DNA of 49,918 nt. Origin: Methylotenera sp. Its GTDB lineage: Bacteria > Pseudomonadota > Gammaproteobacteria > Burkholderiales > Methylophilaceae. Position numbers and translations under genes: made by a program. The notes below the pieces were generated by a model. It ran no database searches, was not told the origin of the DNA, and was given only the letters and a program-made list of their open reading frames with translations. The stretch is from positions 1 through 49,918 of the forward strand of contig NZ_JAURYU010000003.1 in NCBI RefSeq assembly GCF_030653755.1. Reading direction: 5' to 3'. Of this stretch, positions 41,432 through 49,789 are shown in pieces; positions within the stretch are counted from its first letter, which is position 1, and the number at the start of each line of letters is the position of its first letter.

Positions 41432-42502
41432 CTAGAATAGGCTTTCTTGCACATACAATACGTCATCCTGTTTTACAGGGTCAGTCATCGCTGGCGATAA
41501 TTTTTCAACCACACCCTTGGCATTTCTTCTGTGTAGTTGTATGTTGGTTTGTGAGCCACGTGCAGTTAGACCGCCGCCTTGAGCTAGCACTTGAATAACT
41601 GACATGTTACGTTCAATGCGGAAAGAACCAGGACGCTGCACCTCTCCGTAGATGTAGACCATCGGGGCTCGTGGAACATAAATACTGTCGCCACTCATCA
41701 AGGAGATGTTCAAACTATTGTCGCCAGTTCTAAATAGAGTGTCGATATCTACTTCAAAACGATTGATTTTTCCATCACGGAAAGTTGTAACGGTAGCAGT
41801 ATCAGACCCAGCAGGATTTGCGCCGCCAGCAACACTTAGAAAGTCGGCGACATTACGAACACCGCCAGATACAGCATACTTTCCAGGTCTATTGACCTGT
41901 CCCATAACAGCTACGTCGCGAGCATGAACATAAATAATTTCACCACCCTTGAGTGGGATATTCTGTACACCATCTCCCTCGAACACAATACGATGCAAAT
42001 CGTATTGTGTTTTACCTGACTGATTGATGATTGTGACAATATCCGATCCATCCTGTGTCGTACCGCCAACCAACGCCAATAAATCAACAAGATTTGTCGC
42101 TCGTTCTAATGGATATCTGCCTGGTTTATAAACACTTCCCAATACTGACACCATTTTGCTTTGAAACTGAACCACAAGGACATTGATCTGAGGTTGTTTA
42201 ACATATCCACCACTCTCTAGCATTTCTGCGATTTTTTTCTCCGCATTCGTCGAAGTAAAGCCTCCTACTGCTACTTCACCAATCAATGGAAAACTAATCT
42301 TTCCAGCTTCAGATACGCGTGTCTCAATGGTCAAATCTGGATTGTTATAAACAGAGATTTTTAGCACATCACCTGGGCCAAGCAGATAGTTAGCTTCTTC
42401 AGCAAGCGCCATTTGAGCCATTAAAATGAAGAACATGGACATCAAGCCAAAAAGTAGTTTTTTAATGTACTTACTTGGTGCTAAGCGCTTTTCACTATAC
42501 AT
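41432..42502 (-). CDS. epsE: EpsE, polysaccharide export outer-membrane protein (Wza-type)
   Basis: A 356-residue exported protein. Signal peptide (ends MALAEE near 35) then a Poly_export domain with YLLGPGDVLKISVYNNPDLT (about 39-58) and VAVGGFTSTNAEKKIA, followed by SLBB domains (VSVLGSVYKPGRYPLERATNLVDLLALVGGT, YAVSGGVRNVADFLSVAGGA, VYIYGEVQRPGSFRIERNM). It lacks a lipobox Cys at the cleavage site, unlike Wza of E. coli. It forms the periplasmic/outer-membrane conduit. Confidence 0.93.
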   Translation of the reverse strand: MYSEKRLAPSKYIKKLLFGLMSMFFILMAQMALAEEANYLLGPGDVLKISVYNNPDLTIETRVSEAGKISFPLIGEVAVGGFTSTNAEKKIAEMLESGGYVKQPQINVLVVQFQSKMVSVLGSVYKPGRYPLERATNLVDLLALVGGTTQDGSDIVTIINQSGKTQYDLHRIVFEGDGVQNIPLKGGEIIYVHARDVAVMGQVNRPGKYAVSGGVRNVADFLSVAGGANPAGSDTATVTTFRDGKINRFEVDIDTLFRTGDNSLNISLMSGDSIYVPRAPMVYIYGEVQRPGSFRIERNMSVIQVLAQGGGLTARGSQTNIQLHRRNAKGVVEKLSPAMTDPVKQDDVLYVQESLF

Positions 42503-42553
42503 ATCGAGTAGAACTTTCTTAGATTTAGTTGCTGTCAGATGAGTGACAATAAT

Positions 42554-43570
42554 TTACAGGCCTGACAAACCTTTATCTATGCTTGGCTGATCAGTGGATG
42601 GTTTTGTGCTTGGAGTTGCACTTTCGGTTTTATCTGTTTGCATTTTCTTCACTTGCTCAGATTTCTCTTGCAACGGATCACTTTTTGCATCTATCGTAAT
42701 CGCTGAATCCGTTGAGGATTTTTTCATGTCGGAAAAGGCACCAACATATTCAATTTTTGCATTTGAATTAAGTGTTTCCATTTCATTTTTTGCCAATTTT
42801 GACTTATTTTGATTTAAGAAATACTGCTCTATAAATGGTGTAGCATCATCACGCGAAATTGGTTTTGATTGAGATGCTGCCAAATGTACGATATTAAGAG
42901 AGCGTTCAGTTGGAACTGCAATCCATTCACCATCTTTAATTGGATGCAATTTTTTCAACATTTCTAAAGGCAACTGCTCAGCTGCTCTAACATTGCTGTT
43001 TGCTGTAAATGGATGATTTTTTTCCTTTAACCAGACAGCAACTTCATTCATGGTTTTAATGTCTTTCAGGCCTGCTTGTACTTCTGCAAACTTATCTTTG
43101 TTGATATCGACTACCAGTTCTTGCAAGCGGTAAATGCGACGATTTGCAAACAACTCTGGGTTATCCTGATAAAAGGCTTCTATTTCCGCTTTGGAAGGTT
43201 TGGCAGCTTTTGACATGAGCTGGTCCATATAGGCTTGTGCCAATATTTCATCTTTAGATGACTCAATTGCTTGCAGAGTCTTTGGGGAACGATCTAGTTT
43301 TTCTTCTAGTGCCCGCTGCTTCAACAGTTGCTGATCTACAAGACGCGCAAGAATTTGCTTTGAAGCTAGTTTGCTTTGCTCCTCGCTTGCCTGCCCCATG
43401 CGTGCAAGTTGATAATTAAGCTGATGAATAGATATTTCATCTCCGTTTACTTTCGCTATCACCTGCGTTTCTGGTTTTTTGCTTTCAGCCTCATCTTGTT
43501 TCCCACAGGCTGTGATAAAGGAAGTTGTCACTATTAATGGCAGTAGCAAGTATTTGTTTGCGAAATGCAT
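42554..43570 (-). CDS. epsD: EpsD, peptidyl-prolyl cis-trans isomerase (parvulin/SurA type) lipoprotein
   Basis: A 338-residue periplasmic lipoprotein with Cys22 after ITA in the signal (lipobox). SurA_N-like helical region (about 40-130; NGDEISIHQLNYQLARMGQ) is followed by a rotamase-like domain (about 145-235; RRIYRLQELVVDINKD, HPIKDGEWIAVPTERSLNIVHL). A Ser/Thr/Lys/Asp-rich tail closes the protein. EpsD is the conserved folding factor of these loci and is the first gene of the epsDEFG-xrtB-epsI operon. Confidence 0.92.
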   Translation of the reverse strand: MHFANKYLLLPLIVTTSFITACGKQDEAESKKPETQVIAKVNGDEISIHQLNYQLARMGQASEEQSKLASKQILARLVDQQLLKQRALEEKLDRSPKTLQAIESSKDEILAQAYMDQLMSKAAKPSKAEIEAFYQDNPELFANRRIYRLQELVVDINKDKFAEVQAGLKDIKTMNEVAVWLKEKNHPFTANSNVRAAEQLPLEMLKKLHPIKDGEWIAVPTERSLNIVHLAASQSKPISRDDATPFIEQYFLNQNKSKLAKNEMETLNSNAKIEYVGAFSDMKKSSTDSAITIDAKSDPLQEKSEQVKKMQTDKTESATPSTKPSTDQPSIDKGLSGL

Positions 43571-43639
43571 ATCTATCTTTCATGTAGATCTAAAGAAATA
43601 TCACTATAAGAAAGAAATGTGAATTTAATATGTCAGATA

Positions 43640-43661
43640 TGCGTAGTTTTTATGATACGCA
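43640..43661. promoter_or_regulatory. Inverted repeat upstream of epsD
   Basis: TGCGTA and TACGCA, six-base arms around ten bases, lie 70 bases before the epsD start. Possible operator or transcript hairpin. Confidence 0.3.
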
Positions 43662-43692
43662 ATTTTCTATTGAAAAAAGCAACAGAAAACAT

Positions 43693-43722
43693 CAAATGAC
43701 AATCAATCAAATGACAATCAAT
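43693..43722. repeat. Perfect 15-bp direct repeat upstream of epsD
   Basis: CAAATGACAATCAAT occurs twice, end to end, 123-152 bases upstream of the epsD start. It is either a slippage duplication or a two-site protein-binding element. Confidence 0.7.
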
Positions 43723-43867
43723 GGATTAGTTGATTTAATCGGTGAGTTAAATCGAATGCCAGCCACAAAGCGCATATTCTTGAGGTTTATGAACATGACT
43801 TAACCTAGACTTTCTTGCACGGACTGGCTCATATGTTAGAGACGCGCACGGCTCCAAAATGAAAAGA

Positions 43868-43898
43868 GCATGGCTAAGCAGTTTCCGCCAAGCCATGC
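43868..43898 (-). terminator. Intrinsic terminator after PEP-CTERM gene 43935
   Basis: GCATGGCT and AGCCATGC are perfect arms, extended by further pairing, followed on the minus strand by TCTTTTCATTTT. It separates the PEP-CTERM gene from the epsD operon. Confidence 0.75.
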
Positions 43899-43934
43899 AA
43901 TTGATGTTTTCAAGCAGCTTTGCAACAAAAACCA

Positions 43935-44537
43935 TTAAAGTGGTTTTTTACGGCGAAATGCCATAAAACCTATCAACATCAAACCTGTTGACAATGAACT
44001 CCAAATACCAGGCTCTGGAACCAAACTCACCAAATTCACATTATCTAAACTACCGCCAAAACTATCGCTAATACCAGCCGCTGAAAATGTAAGTTTATCA
44101 CTACCAGTGCCAATTACAGAAAAGCTAAGTGTGTACCAGTTATTACCTGTTTTACCAACACCACTGCCAGTCACTTGTGTTAACAATGAACCATTCCAAA
44201 AGGCTTGGATTGGATTGGACTGGCTTGATACCCCCATGCGAGGGGAGTAATCAAACGATAAATCGTAAACGTCACCAACGGTTGTACTGATCATTTGGAA
44301 TATTGAGTTATTGGATGTTGTATCCAGCTCAACATAGTTCACACCCTCAGAAGCGATACCAGCAACATTGTTTCGTAATTCGACTTCACTAGCCCCTGTC
44401 CAACCTGTTAAATTGCTATAAATACCCCAAGTGCCATTGGCTTGTACATCAGCCTCAAAAGAGCCATTGGTTACTAAATTAGCATTTGCCAACATAGGCA
44501 AAGATGTAAGTGCTAATAATAATGCGATTTTTTTCAT
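43935..44537 (-). CDS. PEP-CTERM protein with DUF642-like domain
   Basis: A 200-residue exported protein from the ATG at 44537; an earlier GTG is rejected because it lies in the AGGAAG ribosome site. Signal peptide MKKIALLLALTSLPMLANA. The body (about 22-165; LVTNGSFEADVQANGTWGIYSNLTGW, IASEGVNYVELD) resembles the DUF642/carbohydrate-binding galactose-like folds. It ends VPEPGIWSSLSTGLMLIGF then MAFRRKKPL; the residue after PEP (GIW) differs from the other two substrates. A regulon palindrome lies 74 bases upstream. Confidence 0.88.
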   Translation of the reverse strand: MKKIALLLALTSLPMLANANLVTNGSFEADVQANGTWGIYSNLTGWTGASEVELRNNVAGIASEGVNYVELDTTSNNSIFQMISTTVGDVYDLSFDYSPRMGVSSQSNPIQAFWNGSLLTQVTGSGVGKTGNNWYTLSFSVIGTGSDKLTFSAAGISDSFGGSLDNVNLVSLVPEPGIWSSLSTGLMLIGFMAFRRKKPL

Positions 44538-44610
44538 GATACTTCCTCTCACAGATAAAATTTCTACAGTTGCTATTGTTGGTGACAGGAGTGACAGGAA
44601 GTATTATTTC

Positions 44611-44630
44611 TATAATCCATTCGGACTAGT
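44611..44630 (-). promoter_or_regulatory. PEP-CTERM regulon palindrome, site 4
   Basis: In gene direction ACTAGTCCGAATGGATTATA, arms TAGTCC and GGATTA around four bases, 74 bases before the start at 44537. Same box as sites 1-3. Confidence 0.5.
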
Positions 44631-44655
44631 GAATGCTGGTAGAAGTTTCGCGCCG

Positions 44656-45849
44656 CTAAAAGTCATAGCGCATCATTAAATTAATAGTATTGAATTTAAA
44701 AGCGAAATTTGTAACGTTAGATTTTCTATTTTGGCCTTGATACTGAATTTGGATCAATGATTTACGCGTGGGCAGATACGATAATGATAGATTAGCAATC
44801 TTTGACTCATCGTAGCGATTGCTATCATTTAACAGAACGCCAGGATTGCCCAGAAAATCTCGCTCTTCATATCCCCAACCAGCGCGTACAGAAATCTTGC
44901 TGGTAGGATTCCAAGTAGGGTTAACGCCAAAACCTTTGGATTCTATATAGTTGGAAAGCGCAGCCTCGGCAGGAGCAACATCTTGATACGCAGTAAAATT
45001 AATCATCGTTTTACCAGTTAATAAGTGGTCTAGATCCCAGCGCTGACTCACACCTTTAAAGTCTCGTTGAGGCGTATCCTTAAACTTAATATCCACATGT
45101 GAAATGCGTACAGCCAGTTTTGTTTTTGCAGTTGGCTGCCACGCAGCTTGAATAATCACATCTTTTCTTGTACTTTCATCGCCCAGAATTGATGATGATC
45201 TATTAGGAAAATCTGAATCCAAAATACGATAGGCTAAGCCTAACTGTGTACCCCGTGGATTTTTATAGCGCACACCCGTTTCTAAAAATTCATCTTCCCT
45301 GTCTGCAAAATTAAAGTTCTTTAATTCATTTTCAATCTTACTCTGTCCACCTGATGCGTCGATAGTCCAATCGGGATGTAAATTCCAATGCAAACTGCCA
45401 TTCTGGCTACTAGTTGTTCTTAAGTTCTTAACTGGCTGTCTAATTTCAGTAAAGCCTGCGATTGCCTCACTTTCACTAGCATTCAACTCTCCATATAAAT
45501 GATTACCTAAACGCCAATTCCAACCCACGCGGTTTGATTTACCTGTATTATCCAAGATAGCGAACCTGTTATAACGACTCTCATTAATGCTCGAAGCTAG
45601 CGTAAACAATTGCCTGCTTAACCTAACGTTAACATTCACACCCAGATCAACTCTTTTGATGACATCTGATGTCACATCTGAACCAAATGCAGCCTTTGCT
45701 TGCTCAGAATTGCTGAATCTAAATACGTTGTCATCATAAGCAATGTTTGCGGCAACGTAGGGAGTAATGTCAATCATACCTTCAGCTTGTGCCGTGGATG
45801 AAATGAACAAAACCGCAATCATAGTAATTTTATATGCGGGATTAACCAT
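44656..45849 (-). CDS. epsL: EpsL, exosortase B-associated outer-membrane beta-barrel protein
   Basis: About 397 residues, start ATG at 45849 overlapping the upstream stop (TAATG). Signal peptide ends STAQA near residue 22. The rest is a porin-like barrel with repeated alternating strands and a C-terminal aromatic end (MMRYDF), typical of outer-membrane proteins; TPYVAANIAYDDNVFR opens the barrel. This is the EpsL type of the XrtB-linked loci, expected to be the outer-membrane export pore partner of EpsE. Confidence 0.9.
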   Translation of the reverse strand: MVNPAYKITMIAVLFISSTAQAEGMIDITPYVAANIAYDDNVFRFSNSEQAKAAFGSDVTSDVIKRVDLGVNVNVRLSRQLFTLASSINESRYNRFAILDNTGKSNRVGWNWRLGNHLYGELNASESEAIAGFTEIRQPVKNLRTTSSQNGSLHWNLHPDWTIDASGGQSKIENELKNFNFADREDEFLETGVRYKNPRGTQLGLAYRILDSDFPNRSSSILGDESTRKDVIIQAAWQPTAKTKLAVRISHVDIKFKDTPQRDFKGVSQRWDLDHLLTGKTMINFTAYQDVAPAEAALSNYIESKGFGVNPTWNPTSKISVRAGWGYEERDFLGNPGVLLNDSNRYDESKIANLSLSYLPTRKSLIQIQYQGQNRKSNVTNFAFKFNTINLMMRYDF

Positions 45850-46523
45850 TACCAGTACCACCAATTACCTGTCATTACTATCCACAACCCCAGCAATCCA
45901 TTCGTTACCGCGTGGGCAAAAATCGGCACCCATAAGTTTTTATAAATCTTATACAACAGCGCATAGACAAGACCAGAAAAGAGACCAGCAAGCCAGAGGT
46001 GATGTTCTAGCGCAAATACACATGCACTTATGATTATCGCAAATGCTGAAATTTTGGCTGGGTTCACACTGAGAAAGTCCTGATTGACTAACCAACGCAT
46101 CAGAAAAGAACGCCAGAATAATTCCTCCATTAAAGGAACAATCATGGCCGCACCAAATATGCGCATTGATAGCCAAATGTAAGCCGAAAATGAATCACCA
46201 GTAAGGAATGGATTAACGCCTTTTACATCCCCTCCTAAAGTAGCCCACTCGGGGTAAGGTAATATCCAAACCAGCAATACAGCTATACCTGCGACAAACG
46301 CATTAAAAAGCTGAATTAGCTTTGGTCTAATGGCGAGTTCTGTGTAAGCACCCCAAAAGTAAAACAACAAAGCAAGCACTGAAATAACTTTGATGCCATA
46401 GACCAACTTTTCATCTAAACCAACAGCATTAAGTAGTAAGGTAAAGTAATCGCCTAAAGCTATAAACAATATGTAAAGAGCAAAAGGCAATATTCTTGAA
46501 AAGATGGCGTATTTATTTGTCAT
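45849..46523 (-). CDS. CAAX-type (CPBP) intramembrane protease of the exosortase locus
   Basis: A 224-residue polytopic inner-membrane protein with the CPBP motifs: PLMEELFWRSFLMRW (about 130-144, E133, E134, R138), ALEHHLWLAGL (171-181, H174) and FAHAVTNG (202-209, H204 and N208). These CAAX-like proteases recur beside exosortase genes; substrate unknown. The gene directly precedes and overlaps epsL, so it belongs to the same transcript. Confidence 0.9.
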   Translation of the reverse strand: MTNKYAIFSRILPFALYILFIALGDYFTLLLNAVGLDEKLVYGIKVISVLALLFYFWGAYTELAIRPKLIQLFNAFVAGIAVLLVWILPYPEWATLGGDVKGVNPFLTGDSFSAYIWLSMRIFGAAMIVPLMEELFWRSFLMRWLVNQDFLSVNPAKISAFAIIISACVFALEHHLWLAGLFSGLVYALLYKIYKNLWVPIFAHAVTNGLLGLWIVMTGNWWYW

Positions 46524-46628
46524 GTGTTTACTCTTAAGGTAATGACATCATACGGATTGAATATTACGGGATTATTTCTAAGCGCATTTGATCAATCAGA
46601 TAGCGCTAACATAATCATTAATTTCACC

Positions 46629-47303
46629 TTAAGTACCAGACCTTTTATAAAAAACCTTCTCATCATCAACTTTATCTTGCTGATCTTGAAGTATATTTTC
46701 AAGCTCAACACGTTTAAGTTGAAAAAAAGGCTCATCTCGCATCACTGAATTGTAAATACTTGGCTTGTCATAAATCTTAATCAAATCGGTACTGAATTGA
46801 TGTAATTTGCTATTTTTTTGCTCACAGGTGCGAAGTGAAAGGTTTGTACTTGCAAGATTTGTGGTCAACGTTTTACGCTGAGTATCATTAATTTTTAGAT
46901 CTAATTGCGCTTGCTTATGTTGTATTGTCAAATCTTCCAGATTTTTTTGCGCCATTTCCAACAGAGTTTGAGTTTCCAAAAGTTTACTTTCCAAAGCGGT
47001 TTTTTCAGTCTCTATTTGACCAAGTTTACGCTGGACTGCACCTAAAGAAGCACTGCGCTTTTTTAATTGCTCATCATTTATTTTAATTTGCTCTTCCAGC
47101 TCTTTCTTCTCTAAATCAAACTGTGTCTGCATGTTAACTTTTTCTTGTTCCATATCCTGTCTGGCTTTTTGCAGCATCTGCTGAGCACGCCTAGCAGCCT
47201 TATCATTTTTTTCCGCTGCAATCGCATTGTCTGGATATGCGAAACCAATTGCCAGCGATGCAATCAATATCCACAGTACTTTATGACTTATTATCAATTT
47301 CAT
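46629..47303 (-). CDS. Periplasmic coiled-coil protein
   Basis: A 224-residue protein starting at the ATG at 47303 (GGAG six bases before it; an ATG at 47309 sits on that site). Signal peptide MKLIISHKVLWILIASLAIG, cleavage near AIAA (about 31). A long Gln/Glu/Lys coiled coil (about 35-165) is followed by a globular tail (FSTDLIKIYDKPSIYNSVMRDEPFFQLKRVELENI). It directly follows the porin and TonB, so it may assist that transport unit or bridge the periplasm. Family not named. Confidence 0.75.
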   Translation of the reverse strand: MKLIISHKVLWILIASLAIGFAYPDNAIAAEKNDKAARRAQQMLQKARQDMEQEKVNMQTQFDLEKKELEEQIKINDEQLKKRSASLGAVQRKLGQIETEKTALESKLLETQTLLEMAQKNLEDLTIQHKQAQLDLKINDTQRKTLTTNLASTNLSLRTCEQKNSKLHQFSTDLIKIYDKPSIYNSVMRDEPFFQLKRVELENILQDQQDKVDDEKVFYKRSGT

Positions 47304-47319
47304 TACCATCTCCAGTCAA

Positions 47320-49017
47320 TTAAAAATTAGACGTCATTTCTAACATCAGCACATCAACTGAAAGTGGTTTTAAAGCAGCTCTTGGCTTGATCTCATCTGC
47401 GCTAAACCATCTTGCCGTTAACCAAGTATTTTTACCTATGCCATAGCTTCCGCCCAAAATCCAGCCTTTTGCATTTGTACCACCTAGCAGAAAGTCTGAG
47501 TCGGTGTAGGAGTCAACAACCGCATCGGCTTCTAAACGTTTGTAAGCTACAAAGCTTTGCCAATCATGTAACTTGGTGGTCGTAGGCATACCAACTGCAA
47601 GTTTCACATGGTAGGCATCCACTTGTTTTTCATCAAAACCGAAATCATTTATACTTGCAGAACCAATTCTTTTTAAAATCTCCTGCTTATCGTAGCCAAT
47701 GTTTCTAACGTAATCACCTGTTAACGTAATATGCACTGGATCAAAAGCCGCAATATCTACTTCACCTGTGATGTTTAGGTTCCTAAACTTTGATAACAAC
47801 CCCAATCTTTCTGTTGTTGATCCAGGCACGCCTAGATTTATATCAAAAACCGAGTTACCCTTCTGTCTGAATGCTGGAATTGTTGCGTTATACGGGAGTT
47901 GAGTATTCGCGCCATTTGATATACCTTCAATGTTATCAAACTCGTACAAGGCAACGCCGAGCTTGGCTGAAGACCGGTTGACTGATGTCCATTTGATGCC
48001 TGCCTGCGAACCATACATCCACTTACTTTTGGCTTTATTCAAATCTGAGCCTTCAACATCTTCCAGCGGAAAAGCTCCAATGGTCGCGAAGCCAGACCAA
48101 CTATTATTAAATTTAGGCTTCAATTTCGCCGCGATGCCATCAAAATGTAGAGAGCCATCCCACACTAAATCAGTTGAAAAGAAAGGGTTGGGGAAGCGAC
48201 CACCGACAACATTTAACCAAGGGGTTACATCTGCACTTAAATAAGCTCTATCCAAACCAATGGTATATTTAGCGCTTCGCGTTTCCTGCGTTTGGTTGGG
48301 TGATACTGGGTCGTTCAAATTACCAGTAACAATTCGCATTTCTCCATTAATCCAATCATTCACTTTCACTTTTGTCGCTAAGCGTGCGCGAACACGTGCA
48401 CGAGAGCGGTCTTCTGTGGTATTGAATATATTGTCGGAACCATTAGCGTTGTTAAAATCTACGAGTGAAGGATTATCATCCCCAAACCTGTCGTTTTGAT
48501 AACGCAGACGTATGTCACCCTCAAAGGTAAATCGATCAATCCACTCAGGCAAACCAAGTCGCTCACCTGCCTTGTAATTAAGTTTAGCCATTACTTCTTT
48601 TTTAATTTCTTCCTTCATCTCTTTCTTGACGATTTCAGGGACGTATTGAACTCTGACTATTTTTTCATTAACGGCTTTATCTACAGCATCTTCATTTTGA
48701 GTGGCTTCCGCGGCAATAGTGTCTTTTTGTTTGGCTTTTTCTGCCTCTTGTGCTGCTTGTTTTAAAAGATCATCAGCTTTTCCTTTACTGAGCACACCCT
48801 CTTCTACAAGAAGATTAACCAAATTTACCGTAGTAGATCGTAATTGCTCCAAAGACTCACGCTCACCTGCACTTGCTGATGTCATGATTGTGCCAAAACA
48901 AAGTGTTGCAATGGCCAAAGCAATCGGTTTATAGGTCATCCGCGCATGATGTAAGGCATCACTTGAATTACGCTTTTGTTGATGAGACGCATCCGTGAAC
49001 TGATTGACTCGTATCAT
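47320..49017 (-). CDS. Putative outer-membrane porin with N-terminal coiled coil
   Basis: About 565 residues from the ATG at 49017 (GGAA eight bases before); upstream ATGs at 49050 and 49029 are less convincing. The signal is long: the cleavage site SASA lies near residue 51. Then comes a Lys/Glu-rich periplasmic coiled region (about 60-170; LVEEGVLSKGKADDLLKQAAQE), then a barrel starting FTFEGDIRLRYQNDRFG (about 180-196) and ending in the aromatic C-terminus EMTSNF. The type is a large putative porin found with TonB/ExbBD genes in betaproteobacteria. Substrate unknown. Confidence 0.85.
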   Translation of the reverse strand: MIRVNQFTDASHQQKRNSSDALHHARMTYKPIALAIATLCFGTIMTSASAGERESLEQLRSTTVNLVNLLVEEGVLSKGKADDLLKQAAQEAEKAKQKDTIAAEATQNEDAVDKAVNEKIVRVQYVPEIVKKEMKEEIKKEVMAKLNYKAGERLGLPEWIDRFTFEGDIRLRYQNDRFGDDNPSLVDFNNANGSDNIFNTTEDRSRARVRARLATKVKVNDWINGEMRIVTGNLNDPVSPNQTQETRSAKYTIGLDRAYLSADVTPWLNVVGGRFPNPFFSTDLVWDGSLHFDGIAAKLKPKFNNSWSGFATIGAFPLEDVEGSDLNKAKSKWMYGSQAGIKWTSVNRSSAKLGVALYEFDNIEGISNGANTQLPYNATIPAFRQKGNSVFDINLGVPGSTTERLGLLSKFRNLNITGEVDIAAFDPVHITLTGDYVRNIGYDKQEILKRIGSASINDFGFDEKQVDAYHVKLAVGMPTTTKLHDWQSFVAYKRLEADAVVDSYTDSDFLLGGTNAKGWILGGSYGIGKNTWLTARWFSADEIKPRAALKPLSVDVLMLEMTSNF

Positions 49018-49081
49018 GTTAATTTCCATTTCATCTTTAATTAAATTCATTATTTCATTCGCAATATTTATGCTGTATTCG

Positions 49082-49789
49082 TTAACCGACAGTTCGTGCG
49101 GTCACTCTCAATTTGACTGGTTGAGGCATATCACTTGGCGGAGGATCAGATAATGGTGGCATACTATCCAATGCCTTTTTAAGCAAAACATCTCTCTCAG
49201 GATCACCGCTTGAACCCACCAATTCATATCGCTCGATACGACCATTTGATGCCACCCAAATTTTAACAACGACTTTATATGCGCCATTTGCAAGCACCTT
49301 ATCTTTAGCCATTGCGCCTTCAATCTTGTTTTTGATTAAATCTGTATACCAAGCAAACTGGTACTTACTAGGACCGCCACCGATCTTCGTACCGACATCA
49401 CCACCTTTATATTCATTGCTCACAGCCCCTGCGGCAAATGGGCTTGGTCCATCACCAGCAGCACCTTCCATTTTTAACACTTCTGCTGGCGGTGTCTCCT
49501 CTGGCTTCGGTTGGGGGACTTCCTTTATTTCGTTCGGTTGCTCCTTAGGTTGCTCTTTTGGAGGTTCCTTAGGTGGCGGCGGTGGTGGCGGTGGCGTGTC
49601 AGGAAGCAGCTTGATTGTCGTCACTGCTTTTTTACCTGTTGACCCCCCTGAAAATAAGCCTTTTAGCATATAGCCTAGCCCACCCAACACAATGATTGCC
49701 ACGAGTGAAATTACAACTCGCTTAATCCAAATTGATTTTGCCGTAGGTTTCTGCTCATCATCCTCGTTGATATTAAAGTTTTGCATCAT
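49082..49789 (-). CDS. tonB: TonB-family energy transducer
   Basis: A 235-residue TonB-like protein: short cytoplasmic start, membrane anchor (about 26-46, VVISLVAIIVLGGLGYMLKG), proline-rich periplasmic arm (about 65-105, runs of PPPPPPPP and KEQPKE), then a TonB C-terminal domain (about 140-230; WYTDLIKNKIEGAMAK, YKVVVKIWVASNGRIERYELVGSSG). Start could also be the ATG at 49786, overlapping the exbD stop (ATGATG). It couples the ExbB/ExbD motor to outer-membrane transport, probably via the porin downstream. Confidence 0.9.
   Translation of the reverse strand: MMQNFNINEDDEQKPTAKSIWIKRVVISLVAIIVLGGLGYMLKGLFSGGSTGKKAVTTIKLLPDTPPPPPPPPKEPPKEQPKEQPNEIKEVPQPKPEETPPAEVLKMEGAAGDGPSPFAAGAVSNEYKGGDVGTKIGGGPSKYQFAWYTDLIKNKIEGAMAKDKVLANGAYKVVVKIWVASNGRIERYELVGSSGDPERDVLLKKALDSMPPLSDPPPSDMPQPVKLRVTARTVG

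Larger units (their letters stand above)
43571..43934. other. Gene-poor stretch before epsD
   Basis: About 360 bases hold the terminator at 43868-43898, a perfect 15-bp tandem duplication (43693-43722) and an inverted repeat (43640-43661). No credible reading frame; the 62-codon frame at 43747-43935 starts inside repeat-rich non-coding sequence. Confidence 0.6.

Noticed and set aside
43747-43935. 62-codon reverse frame between epsD and the PEP-CTERM gene
   Set aside because: It covers a transcription terminator, begins at the PEP-CTERM stop region, and has no ribosome site or family feature.
46524-46748. 74-codon plus-strand frame between the protease and the coiled-coil gene
   Set aside because: Its second half is antisense to the coiled-coil protein, it has no recognisable domain, and composition is AT-driven.
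49326-49673. 115-codon plus-strand Gly/Ser-rich frame opposite tonB
   Set aside because: It is the mirror of the proline-rich arm of TonB; the polyglycine run arises from polyproline codons.
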